Source of the DNA: Candidatus Levyibacteriota bacterium
Lineage (GTDB): Bacteria > Patescibacteriota > Microgenomatia > Levybacterales > UBA12049
Assembly: GCA_023245475.1 (NCBI GenBank)
Contig: JAHFKF010000015.1
Span: forward strand, 1 to 18,720
DNA length: 18,720 nt
Reading direction: 5' to 3'
Every line of letters starts with the position of its first letter. Positions within the stretch are counted from its first letter, which is position 1. Made by a program: the position numbers and the translations under genes. The notes beneath the pieces are model-generated. The model saw nothing but the letters and a program-made list of their open reading frames with translations, was not told the DNA's origin and did not search any database. Shown one piece after another: positions 7,843-14,957 of the stretch.

Positions 7843-8256
7843 ATGAAACACCTAACAACAAAACTATCACTCGCAGCCGCATCAGCAGTCACTTATTTAG
7901 GACTTGCCTCTTCAGCATTCGCAACGGGAGGAAGTGTTAATCCGTGCCCTAGTCAAGCTGGCTTCAGTGGTTTGTGTAAAATGGATGCAAATAATATTGG
8001 GACTGTTATTTCTACAGCAATTACCATCGTTTTGATTTTTGCAGCTGTTATTGCTCTTTTCTTCCTCGTCTGGGGTGGTATTCGATGGATAACCTCAGGT
8101 GGAGATAAAGCAAAGGTTGAAGGTGCACGTAACACAATCATTGCAGCAATTGTTGGTTTAGTGCTTGCATTGTTAGCCTTCTTTATTATCCAAATCGTTC
8201 TTGGATTCTTTGGACTGTCACTCGCAACACTTACTCTTCCAAAGTTTACCAAATAA
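7843..8256 (+). CDS. TrbC/VirB2-like pilin protein 2 with signal peptide
   Basis: 137 aa. An N-terminal signal peptide (basic start, hydrophobic 9-24, likely cleavage after SAFA at about 27) precedes a short segment with Cys35 and Cys45. Two transmembrane helices follow (about 55-78 and 97-122), joined by the loop ITSGGDKAKVEGARN (83-97). This is the canonical VirB2-like architecture and the most pilin-like of the three paralogues. ATG 7843 is preferred over the upstream in-frame TTG at 7792, because the latter lies in the promoter and would prefix 17 non-signal residues. The two cysteines fall in the exported part and could form a disulphide. Confidence 0.85.
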   Translation: MKHLTTKLSLAAASAVTYLGLASSAFATGGSVNPCPSQAGFSGLCKMDANNIGTVISTAITIVLIFAAVIALFFLVWGGIRWITSGGDKAKVEGARNTIIAAIVGLVLALLAFFIIQIVLGFFGLSLATLTLPKFTK

Positions 8257-8319
8257 GACTTCTCTCTTTCCTATTTCAAACGTATTACACTCTTTATTTT
8301 TGTTGCATAAACTCAGTAC

Positions 8320-8349
8320 TTGCTTTTTTTACAGCGTGTTTGCTAAGCT
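8320..8349 (+). promoter_or_regulatory. Promoter of pilin gene 3, leaderless
   Basis: -35 TTGCTT (8320-8325), 18-bp spacer, extended -10 TGcTAAGCT (8341-8349). The ATG is at 8356, 6 nt after the -10. No Shine-Dalgarno. Confidence 0.5.
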
Positions 8350-8355
8350 AGCTGT

Positions 8356-8670
8356 ATGGGATCAAAAGATTGGGCAGCAAGCTGTCTAAACAATGGGATT
8401 GCAACGTTGCAATGTATTCCTTATGTCTTTAGCAACCTAGTGAATGCATTTCTTGTCTTTTCAGGAGTAACGGCACTCTTCTTTATTGCCTATGCCGGTC
8501 TTCGTATGGGAACATCAGGGGGAGACCCCAAACGAATTGCAGGAGCAAGACAAACAATGACATGGGCAATTGTTGGTTTAATCCTTGTCTTATCATCATT
8601 TGGATTTATTTTCTTCATCAGTTATTTGACAAAAACCCCTTGTCTGACGAAGTTTGGATTTAGCTGTTAA
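8356..8670 (+). CDS. TrbC/VirB2-like pilin protein 3, cysteine-bearing
   Basis: 104 aa, with two transmembrane helices (about 27-49 and 68-90) and the loop TSGGDPKRIAGARQ (53-66), a variant of the SGGDKAK loop with Pro at 58. There is no cleavable signal peptide. Cys10 and Cys20 precede the first helix; Cys96 and Cys104 follow the second. In VirB2 topology both ends face outside, so disulphides between N- and C-terminal tails are possible. It differs from its two neighbours in its tails and could be a minor or adaptor pilin (inference). The stop codon lies inside a terminator-like hairpin. Confidence 0.8.
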   Translation: MGSKDWAASCLNNGIATLQCIPYVFSNLVNAFLVFSGVTALFFIAYAGLRMGTSGGDPKRIAGARQTMTWAIVGLILVLSSFGFIFFISYLTKTPCLTKFGFSC

Positions 8671-8680
8671 AACAGCTTTT
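8662..8680 (+). terminator. Rho-independent-like hairpin after pilin gene 3
   Basis: AGCTGTT (8662-8668) pairs with AACAGCT (8671-8677), followed by a short T-run (8677-8680). The stem includes the stop codon of pilin 3. The T-run is only four bases, so it may be a weak terminator or attenuator. Confidence 0.5.
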
Positions 8681-8726
8681 CACACTCGTGCCTAAAGCAC
8701 TCTTCTTTTGACCTACTTTGTTCGGG

Positions 8727-8755
8727 TTGCAATGCGATTTTTCACGTTATACACT
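8727..8755 (+). promoter_or_regulatory. Promoter of the PrgI-fusion gene, near-leaderless
   Basis: -35 TTGCAA (8727-8732), 17-bp spacer, -10 TACACT (8750-8755). Predicted start is at about 8762, so the ATG at 8766 would have a 4-nt leader. This supports 8766 over the in-frame 8718 start, which lies upstream of the promoter. Confidence 0.45.
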
Positions 8756-8765
8756 GTTTGAGGCC

Positions 8766-10043
8766 ATGGAACAACACCCTATCCCACAAGACGTTACTGG
8801 ATTTCAATTTAAATTAATCGGTAGCATGACGGTTAAGCAGTTTGCCTATGTAGCAGCAGGGGTTATTACCGCGGTTATCATTTACTATCTTCCCTTAAAC
8901 TTCCCGTTAAGCATCCTTGTCAAGATTATTCTTATTCCACTGATTGGCAGTAGCGGTTTTGTTATTGCGTTTCTCCCTATCGACGGACGGCCAATTGATG
9001 TTATGTCGATGAATTTAGCAAAAGCAATGTTCTCTCCTAACCAATATGTCTATCATAAAGTAGATAAGCATTTTAGCTTCACAAGCATTGCGACAAGCAA
9101 ACCGCAAACTGCTCAAGCAACTGCGAACGCAAAAGCGGCAACCCCTTCTTCGCGAGAAAACGCAAAACAACAACAATTACAGGCATTATTGCAGCATTCA
9201 CAAGGTCGTATGCATAATGAAATGGACAAGAAAGAATCAATTTTTCTTCAATCATTTGCAGTAATACCCCAAGCAGCACCAACCATTGCAACACCAACAC
9301 AGATAGTGAGACCAATCCTCCAACAGAAAGCACCAATCATTGCGGATAAGCCGGTTCAACAAGCAATACAATCAAAAGCAGTAACACCTGCCAATATTCC
9401 CCAAAAGCAAACACCTGAGGAATTGGCAAAACAAGAAATTGCGTTATCTCAGCAGCTCACCGTTGCAAAACAGGAAGAGGCAAAAGCGCCTGTTGCTCCA
9501 ACATCAGCAGCCCATCAAAAAGTTACGCTTCTGGAACAACAAGTACAACAAATTCATAACCAAAAACAGAAACTGGAAGAGGAAATTGAAAAGCTTAAGA
9601 AGCAATTGGCAGAAAAGCAAGCAGTTCCAACGCAAGATCCTATCAAACAGCCAGTGACAGGACAACAAAAAACAATAGCCCCCACCTCTGTCTCAACACA
9701 AAAATCTATGGTTAAATCTGCTGGTCTACCAACCGTCTCCGATACGCCAAACGTGGTTGTCGGCATTGTTAAAGACCCCCGTGGCAATGTCCTTCCGAAC
9801 ATGCTTGTTGAAGTAAAAGATAAAGATGGCAACCCTGTACGAGCATTTAAGACTAATCCTCTTGGTCAATTTGCATCAGCAACACCGTTGGCTGCCGGAA
9901 CATACACAATGGAGATTGAGGACCCTAAAAAGAAACATTCTTTTGACATTACGCAAATTATCGCTAATAATCAAATTATGGCTCCTTTGGAGATTAACTC
10001 GCACGACGCACGAGAAGCACTGAGAAAGGAGCTCTTTAGTTGA
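8766..10043 (+). CDS. PrgI-family T4SS membrane protein with coiled coil and C-terminal carboxypeptidase-regulatory-like domain
   Basis: 425 aa from the preferred ATG (MEQHPIPQDVTGFQFKLIG, a typical PrgI start). Residues 1-100 are the PrgI unit: two adjacent transmembrane helices (about 24-43 and 47-70), then the conserved-looking FLPIDGRPIDVM and NQYVYHK. Residues 105-250 are a low-complexity Ala/Gln/Pro linker. Residues about 250-285 form a strong heptad coiled coil (LEEEIEKLKKQLAEK), and 328-410 form a beta-sandwich of carboxypeptidase-regulatory type (VVGIVKDPRGNVLPNMLVEV, then LAAGTYTMEI). PrgI proteins sit beside VirB4 in Gram-positive-type conjugation loci and act at the membrane. The long tail is several times the usual PrgI length. 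Two helices put the tail on the same side as the N-terminus. Its TGA stop is in the same frame as the next gene, 15 codons before that gene's ATG. Confidence 0.8.
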   Translation: MEQHPIPQDVTGFQFKLIGSMTVKQFAYVAAGVITAVIIYYLPLNFPLSILVKIILIPLIGSSGFVIAFLPIDGRPIDVMSMNLAKAMFSPNQYVYHKVDKHFSFTSIATSKPQTAQATANAKAATPSSRENAKQQQLQALLQHSQGRMHNEMDKKESIFLQSFAVIPQAAPTIATPTQIVRPILQQKAPIIADKPVQQAIQSKAVTPANIPQKQTPEELAKQEIALSQQLTVAKQEEAKAPVAPTSAAHQKVTLLEQQVQQIHNQKQKLEEEIEKLKKQLAEKQAVPTQDPIKQPVTGQQKTIAPTSVSTQKSMVKSAGLPTVSDTPNVVVGIVKDPRGNVLPNMLVEVKDKDGNPVRAFKTNPLGQFASATPLAAGTYTMEIEDPKKKHSFDITQIIANNQIMAPLEINSHDAREALRKELFS

Positions 10044-10052
10044 CAAGGTCTG

Positions 10053-10087
10053 TTCTCAGGTCTCAGTTCTGAGTTCTCAATTCACAA
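10053..10087 (+). repeat. Degenerate 7-bp tandem repeat before the TraC-like gene
   Basis: Five consecutive heptamers, TTCTCAG, GTCTCAG, TTCTGAG, TTCTCAA and TTCACAA, run up to one base before the ATG at 10089. They fill most of the intergenic gap. No Shine-Dalgarno is present. A TTGACA at 10040-10045 overlaps the PrgI stop, but no good -10 sits at the right distance. Confidence 0.5.
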
Positions 10088-10088
10088 T

Positions 10089-10760
10089 ATGGCTGCCCAA
10101 AAAATTCATGCATCAACGCAGAAATTTACCGAGATTGTCGACTTTGTCGATACGATTGTTGTGCTTGAAGGAGGAAGTGCCTGTCAAATTATTGAAATTA
10201 CCGCAAGTAATTTCGCATTACTCTCTCGAAAAGAACAAGATACCCGTATTTTCTCCTACGCCAGCTTATTAAACTCGCTCTCCTTCCCTATTCAGATTCT
10301 TATCAGAAACAAACGCATGGATATTAGTATTTACCTTAAGGAGCTTGATGAGGTCATTAAAAACACAAAAAATCCACAATTGGTAAAGTATATTTCTTAC
10401 TACAAAACATTCGTTCATGAAATGGTGACCGTAAATGTTGTATTAAATAAAGCATTCTATATCGTTATTCCCTATTCATCCCTTGAGGCAGGTATGAAGG
10501 GAGCAACGCAAACAGCAGCAGCACCCAAATCTCTTTCAAAAACAGAATCATTTGCAATTACTGCTCGAAAGACATTACAGGTAAAAACAGAGTCCGTCCT
10601 TGGCCAATTACAAAAATTTGCGGTATCAGCAAAGATACTCAATAGAGAAGAACTCATTAAGTTGTTTTATGATATCTTTAATGACGGCACCAAAATTGAA
10701 GTAGAACAAATTGAAGCAGGTATTGACGCACCAATTATTACAACAGGAGGAGAAGCATAA
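10089..10760 (+). CDS. TraC/VirB4 N-terminal-domain-like T4SS protein
   Basis: 223 aa soluble protein. The N-terminal half (STQKFTEIVDFVDTIVVLEG, then FALLSRKEQ, LLNSLSFPIQILIRNKRMD and FYIVIPYS) follows the pattern of the TraC/VirB4 amino-terminal domain found as a stand-alone protein beside VirB4 in CPR genomes. A linker (about 135-155) leads to a C-terminal helical part (QLQKFAVSAKILNREELIKLFYDIFN) that also resembles VirB4 N-terminal regions. There is no Walker motif, so it is not an ATPase; it probably docks to VirB4 or the membrane complex. Its TAA stop overlaps the virB4 ATG (TAATG), indicating translational coupling and co-function. Confidence 0.7.
   Translation: MAAQKIHASTQKFTEIVDFVDTIVVLEGGSACQIIEITASNFALLSRKEQDTRIFSYASLLNSLSFPIQILIRNKRMDISIYLKELDEVIKNTKNPQLVKYISYYKTFVHEMVTVNVVLNKAFYIVIPYSSLEAGMKGATQTAAAPKSLSKTESFAITARKTLQVKTESVLGQLQKFAVSAKILNREELIKLFYDIFNDGTKIEVEQIEAGIDAPIITTGGEA
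10747..10752 (+). promoter_or_regulatory. Shine-Dalgarno of virB4
   Basis: AGGAGG, followed by AGAAGCATA before the ATG at 10760, inside the 3' end of the TraC-like gene. It fits coupled translation of the TAATG junction. Confidence 0.65.
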
Positions 10761-12715
10761 TGAAATTAGGATTCGGAAAACCTGGAACACAGCAGCAACA
10801 AGTAGCCAAAGCCGGTGTGGCTCCACAAAAAGCGGCACCTGCTGCTGCACAAAAACCAACGACAAGTACAGCTCTTAAAAATACAGAGAAAGGGCTTACC
10901 TCTGTTATTGATATTATTGCTCCATCCTCTGTTGAAGTGGACTTTCGCTATATCAGAGTCGGCGAGACATATTACACAACATTGTTCATAGCAGGATATC
11001 CTCGGTATGTTTCTCCTGGCTGGTTACAGGCGATTGTTGACTATGATCATACGCTTGATATCTCTATGTTTTGCTATCCGACGTCCTCTTCAGATGTGCT
11101 GGCAGACTTAAAACGCAAGATTGCTGAAATGCAGGCTACAATCGCCTCTGACGCGGAGCAAGGGAAAGCACCTGACCCAACGGTGGAAGCAGCCCTAGAG
11201 GACGCCCTAGGGCTTCAGGAGGAGCTTGCAAAGGGTATCGAGAGATTCTTCCAGTTTGGTTTCTATATTACAGTCTCTGATGTCGATGTCCCAAAACTGC
11301 AGCAAACAGTCAAAGAGTTACAATCAACACTCTCCTCTCTTCTGCTTACAGGCAAACCCTCTACGCTACAAATGGAAGATGGTTATAAGTCTACGCTTCC
11401 TATTGGTCAAGACAGACTCTATATTACTCGCAATATGGACACATCTTCCCTTGCGACAACTTTTCCATTTACATCAGCTGTGCTTACCCAAAATAAAGGA
11501 GTTATGTACGGAGTAAACCAGCAGAACGGTTCGCTTATTATCTTTGATCGATTTTCTCTCGAAAACGCCAACGAAGTGGTGTTAGGAAAATCCGGTGCGG
11601 GAAAGTCATATACGATTAAGCTCGAAATTGCGAGACAATATATGCTCGGCGCTGAAGTGATTGTGATTGACCCTGAAGGAGAATATCAAACACTGACACC
11701 TGCCTTAGGAGGAGAGGTCGTCGATTTCTCAGCAAGCTCTGCTATTAAGATTAACCCCTTTGACCTTTCAGATGTTTACGAAGAAGGAGAAAATGAGCTT
11801 GGACTTAAGATTCTCTCACTACATGGACTACTCAAAATTATCATGGGGGAGCTTGACGCAGAACATGACGCTATTCTTGACAGAGCTCTTATTGAGACCT
11901 ATCGACAAAAAGGCATAACACCGGATCCCTCAACTCAGAAAAAACAACCACCACTGATGGAAGATTTGTATAAAGTACTCCTTGGTATGGAGAGCGAGCC
12001 TGCCAAAGAGCTGGCTTATCGTATGGAAAAGTTCATTAAGGGTAGTGCTGCTGGAATCTTTAATAATCAATCAAACTTTGATATTACGAATTCTCTGACC
12101 GTCTTCTCTATTCGTAATCTTGAAGAAGCATTACGTCCCGTTGCTATGCATGTTGTTCTCGACTTTGTATGGACACGTGTTAAGAAAACACTTCGTAAGC
12201 GAATCCTTATCCTTGATGAAGGCTGGTATATGATGAAATACGAAGATTCAGCAAGTTTTGTATACTCAATTGCCAAACGTGCCCGAAAATATTATCTTGG
12301 ATTGACGACTGCAACACAGGACGTGGAAGACTTTCTTAAAACTAATTATGGAAAGGCTGTTCTTACCAATTCGTCAATCCAGATATTACTTAAACAGGGT
12401 ACGGCAGAAGTTGATATGATTGCTGAAACTTTTTATCTTTCTGAGGGAGAGAAAGCATTACTTCTTTCTGCCGACGTGGGAGAAGGTTTGTTCTTTGCCG
12501 GACAAAATCATGTCGCTATGAAGGTTTTTGCCGCCCCGCTTGAGCATGATCTGATTACATCTAATCCTCAAGAAGTGCTTAAACGTCAACAGGAAAATAA
12601 ACAATCTGCTGATGAATTTAATACGCCAGCAGCGCCGAAAGAACCTCCTCCTCCACCTCCCCCAACGACACTTGATCAAACAGCTCCACCAGCTACTGTT
12701 CCCCCTACTAAATAA
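10760..12715 (+). CDS. virB4: VirB4/TraC-type secretion ATPase
   Basis: 651 aa, the energy-supplying ATPase of a type IV secretion system. An Ala/Gln-rich N-terminus (1-45) precedes the VirB4 N-terminal domain (about 55-265, with SSVEVDFRYIRVGETYYTTL and a coiled-coil insertion at 112-160). The P-loop domain carries Walker A GKSGAGKS (276-283), VIDPEGEYQ (302-310), Walker B RILILDE (481-487) and the TTATQDVEDFL motif (516-526), all hallmarks of VirB4/TraC. The tail (about 610-651) is Pro-rich with seven consecutive prolines. It is slightly shorter than typical VirB4, consistent with part of its N-terminal function residing in the preceding small protein. The start is set by the overlap with that gene and its Shine-Dalgarno. 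It is the best-supported marker of the locus. Confidence 0.93.
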   Translation: MKLGFGKPGTQQQQVAKAGVAPQKAAPAAAQKPTTSTALKNTEKGLTSVIDIIAPSSVEVDFRYIRVGETYYTTLFIAGYPRYVSPGWLQAIVDYDHTLDISMFCYPTSSSDVLADLKRKIAEMQATIASDAEQGKAPDPTVEAALEDALGLQEELAKGIERFFQFGFYITVSDVDVPKLQQTVKELQSTLSSLLLTGKPSTLQMEDGYKSTLPIGQDRLYITRNMDTSSLATTFPFTSAVLTQNKGVMYGVNQQNGSLIIFDRFSLENANEVVLGKSGAGKSYTIKLEIARQYMLGAEVIVIDPEGEYQTLTPALGGEVVDFSASSAIKINPFDLSDVYEEGENELGLKILSLHGLLKIIMGELDAEHDAILDRALIETYRQKGITPDPSTQKKQPPLMEDLYKVLLGMESEPAKELAYRMEKFIKGSAAGIFNNQSNFDITNSLTVFSIRNLEEALRPVAMHVVLDFVWTRVKKTLRKRILILDEGWYMMKYEDSASFVYSIAKRARKYYLGLTTATQDVEDFLKTNYGKAVLTNSSIQILLKQGTAEVDMIAETFYLSEGEKALLLSADVGEGLFFAGQNHVAMKVFAAPLEHDLITSNPQEVLKRQQENKQSADEFNTPAAPKEPPPPPPPTTLDQTAPPATVPPTK

Positions 12716-12718
12716 TTC

Positions 12719-12727
12719 TGCTAGTAT
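12719..12727 (+). promoter_or_regulatory. Extended -10 promoter of the transglycosylase gene, leaderless
   Basis: TGcTAGTAT (12719-12727) ends 6 nt before the ATG at 12734, in the 18-bp gap after virB4. No convincing -35 (an extended -10 can do without one) and no Shine-Dalgarno. Confidence 0.45.
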
Positions 12728-12733
12728 AAAAGT

Positions 12734-14152
12734 ATGAGCGACGGAAACACAGACGTACTTGATCCAGAAGTTGATACTTCTCCCAACCAAGAAGCTATTG
12801 ATCAGGGTATACAAGATGCTGAAAACTACGCAAATCAAGGAGATGATACAGGTAATGATGACAATGAAGAGGATAATAACAATGACTCCCCTGAAGATCG
12901 ACGAAATAAAAAAAACACTCGCGATGACCCCAATAATAAGAAAAATAAAGACACAGAACAAGAACCAAATAAAAAAGGTAAGCCGGGCAATAAAGGTAAA
13001 GCAGGTAAGGAAGCAGCTAAAGGTGAAAAGAAAGCTGCAGAAAAGGCAGCTAAAGGCGCTGCTAAGTCGGGCGCAAAAGCTGGTGCCCGAACAGGTACTC
13101 GAGTAGCAGCTGAAAGTGCTTTGGCAGCAACAGGTGTTGCCGACTTTGGAATTTCTACTGCTGCTGCTATTGCTATTGAAGCAGCCTATCAAGCAGCCCG
13201 TCATCCCAAAAAGACTGTAAAATATATCATTTTTCTTATTTTCCTTGTTTTTGGTTTCTTTGCATGGCTTCTCTATGCATATAACATGCTCGCTGGTATA
13301 TCAGGGCATCAAATAAGTCAAAGGGAGGAAACAACTTCATTACTAACGCTCACAAAAACCGGCCCGACAGAAGGGACGATTAATCAAGAACTCGTCTATA
13401 CAATTACTGTGGGTTACCCAAACCCAACACAAGACATTACCGTAAAAGATGAAATACCACAGGGCGTGGAATATGTCAGATCAAGTAATAAAGTAACCTA
13501 TAACGCAACAAGCAGAACGGTTACTTGGAAAGCCAGAGATAACATTGCTTCACCAGTAGCAGCGACAGATCCCCTTCCCGTAATCAATACGACATTTACC
13601 ATAACACTTCGAGCAACTCAAAATAACATCACTATTTTTAATATTGCCCGTGGCACAGCAATACCAGCAGCAGCAAGCTCCTTTAATGGACAAAACATCC
13701 CCCCAAGTACCAACGACTGCGGCATGCCAGAATATCGTCGATATATGAACATGACTCCTGACAAGATGAATTATGGAGATCCCACCTGCACCTATATAAA
13801 AACAGATCCAAACGGGAAAAAAATCTTTGACAAAGATACACTGCTTACCATGCTCCAAACACAAGACCCAACACGAGCAAAGGAATGGTTTTGTCTTGCA
13901 GGGGCTGAAAGTGGACATGGCAACCCAAATCCCAATGCCTATCTTGGCAATTCAACCAGTGGACGTGGAGCGTATGGCTTCTATCAAATGAATCCCGGCG
14001 GCGGCAGCGGTACTCCAGGACAATACGATAATGGTAATGTTGTCTGGCAATTACAAATTTCAAATGCAATTAATTACAATAATTATCTTATTACCAAAGG
14101 AAACACGTGGGATTATTGGGATCCAAGATCCAGAGCTCCCTGTGGGATTTGA
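12734..14152 (+). CDS. Membrane-anchored lytic-transglycosylase-like protein with DUF11-type domain
   Basis: 472 aa, probably the cell-wall-opening enzyme of the secretion system (VirB1 role). An acidic Asp/Asn-rich region (1-60), a Lys-rich region (60-110) and an Ala-rich segment (110-157) lie before the single transmembrane helix (about 163-186). Outside, residues about 203-310 match the DUF11/conserved-repeat beta domain (TKTGPTEGTINQELVYTITV, then VKDEIPQGVEYV, VTWKARDN). Residues about 370-472 have the lysozyme-like pattern AGAESGHGNPNPNA...SGRGAYGFYQMNPGG, with Glu392 as probable catalytic acid and GFYQMN in the place of the family's G-hydrophobic-(F)QIN motif. It ends in TGA, which overlaps the next gene's -35. 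The hydrophilic N-terminal 160 residues should be cytosolic and may contact VirB4 (inference). The fold call rests on short motifs; the enzyme class is likely but unproven. Confidence 0.75.
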   Translation: MSDGNTDVLDPEVDTSPNQEAIDQGIQDAENYANQGDDTGNDDNEEDNNNDSPEDRRNKKNTRDDPNNKKNKDTEQEPNKKGKPGNKGKAGKEAAKGEKKAAEKAAKGAAKSGAKAGARTGTRVAAESALAATGVADFGISTAAAIAIEAAYQAARHPKKTVKYIIFLIFLVFGFFAWLLYAYNMLAGISGHQISQREETTSLLTLTKTGPTEGTINQELVYTITVGYPNPTQDITVKDEIPQGVEYVRSSNKVTYNATSRTVTWKARDNIASPVAATDPLPVINTTFTITLRATQNNITIFNIARGTAIPAAASSFNGQNIPPSTNDCGMPEYRRYMNMTPDKMNYGDPTCTYIKTDPNGKKIFDKDTLLTMLQTQDPTRAKEWFCLAGAESGHGNPNPNAYLGNSTSGRGAYGFYQMNPGGGSGTPGQYDNGNVVWQLQISNAINYNNYLITKGNTWDYWDPRSRAPCGI

Positions 14153-14177
14153 TTCGTTAAAAAAAATACCGTACTAT
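14149..14177 (+). promoter_or_regulatory. Promoter of the anchored orphan at 14184, leaderless
   Basis: -35 TTGATT (14149-14154, overlapping the upstream TGA stop), 17-bp spacer, -10 TACTAT (14172-14177), and ATG 6 nt later at 14184. No Shine-Dalgarno. It rules out the longer in-frame start at 14031, which lies inside the upstream gene. Confidence 0.55.
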
Positions 14178-14183
14178 CGTCAT

Positions 14184-14756
14184 ATGCGTATACTTAAACA
14201 AAATCTTTTATACTTCATTATAGGTGCAATACTCTTCACGATAACGATCGTTATTGTGTATCTTTCTTTGAATCAAGCACCTACTACAAACACCCCTTCT
14301 GTCGTATCTCCCACACCTTCAAACAGCGATATTTCTCCACAGGCGTCACCATCCCCTGCTTTTGAACAAGAAGGAAATGTTGTCTACGATATTGAGGCAA
14401 GCAAAAAGATGTGGGAAACGTTCTATAAAAAGCCTGCACTTTCTGCTGACGATGAAGCTGCAAAAAGAAACTTACTCTTCTCGATATTGCGTGGTATTGA
14501 ATCAGGGGTGGTCTATGAATCAAGCAACGTTCGAGTTGAGTATATAAAAACAGCTGATATCTTTCAGGCAACAATCCTCACAGCAAATATTGACAAAGCA
14601 AAAGAAGAAACAGAGGTTTTCTTTCTCAATAATGGCTTAACGACAAAAGCGTTATGCGACATACCTCTTATGTTTGGACTCGATCCTTTTGTTGAGGATT
14701 TGATACAAGGCTCCCCTATCATTTTTGATCCTCTTCCAGCAGGTTGCGAAGAATAA
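14184..14756 (+). CDS. Membrane-anchored extracytoplasmic protein of unknown function
   Basis: 190 aa. A short basic N-terminus and one transmembrane helix (about 8-28) are followed by a Pro/Ser/Thr-rich linker (32-60) and a globular domain (about 65-190) with Cys158 and Cys188. No family is recognised. The domain begins with an Asp/Glu/Lys-rich helical stretch (ASKKMWETFYKKPALSADDE) and then strands (VRVEYIKTADIFQATI). The topology is that of an anchored wall-zone protein. The position between a transglycosylase and a LAS peptidase suggests an accessory role in wall passage or pilus assembly (inference). Confidence 0.75.
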   Translation: MRILKQNLLYFIIGAILFTITIVIVYLSLNQAPTTNTPSVVSPTPSNSDISPQASPSPAFEQEGNVVYDIEASKKMWETFYKKPALSADDEAAKRNLLFSILRGIESGVVYESSNVRVEYIKTADIFQATILTANIDKAKEETEVFFLNNGLTTKALCDIPLMFGLDPFVEDLIQGSPIIFDPLPAGCEE

Positions 14757-14793
14757 ACAGACACTTATCCCATCAAGACAGGTATTCTAATTA

Positions 14794-14897
14794 TTGTCAT
14801 GCTGAACTGCGCCGCTTCGTAGAAGCAAGTCCTCTTGGAGGAGTTCAGCATCTAAAATCAAACGTAAGAAGATCCCGAAACGAGTTCGGGATGACAA
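14794..14897. repeat. Folded palindromic intergenic element bounded by TTGTCAT/ATGACAA
   Basis: A 104-bp element in the 201-bp gap. Terminal inverted repeats are TTGTCAT (14794-14800) and ATGACAA (14891-14897). Inside, ATGCTGAACT (14799-14808) pairs with AGTTCAGCAT (14842-14851). That loop carries two small hairpins, GCTTC-gta-GAAGC and TCCTC-ttg-GAGGA, giving a three-way shape. ATCCCGAA (14872-14879) pairs with TTCGGGAT (14885-14892) around ACGAG. It resembles the GTCAT..CTGAAC/GTTC.GG.ATGAC class of intergenic repeats and a decayed copy lies at 1890-1975. No ORF is inside. Confidence 0.7.
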
Positions 14898-14918
14898 CTA
14901 ATATGCCAATAAACCCAC

Positions 14919-14948
14919 TTGTCTTAGTGAAAGGATTAGATGTATCAT
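14919..14948 (+). promoter_or_regulatory. Promoter of the LAS peptidase gene, near-leaderless
   Basis: -35 TTGTCT (14919-14924), 18-bp spacer, -10 TATCAT (14943-14948). Predicted start is at about 14955, and the ATG is at 14958. No Shine-Dalgarno. Confidence 0.5.
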
Positions 14949-14957
14949 TAAAGCACC

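Noticed and set aside
12458..13204. 248-aa minus-strand frame opposite the virB4 end and transglycosylase start
   Set aside because: Ser/Cys/Phe-rich translation is the antisense image of Lys/Ala/Asp-rich coding sequence, and it conflicts with two well-supported plus-strand genes.
14031..14183. Upstream ATG for the 14184 gene, overlapping the transglycosylase
   Set aside because: It would overlap about 120 bp of a supported gene in another frame. The ATG at 14184 has a promoter at ideal spacing and begins directly with the membrane anchor.
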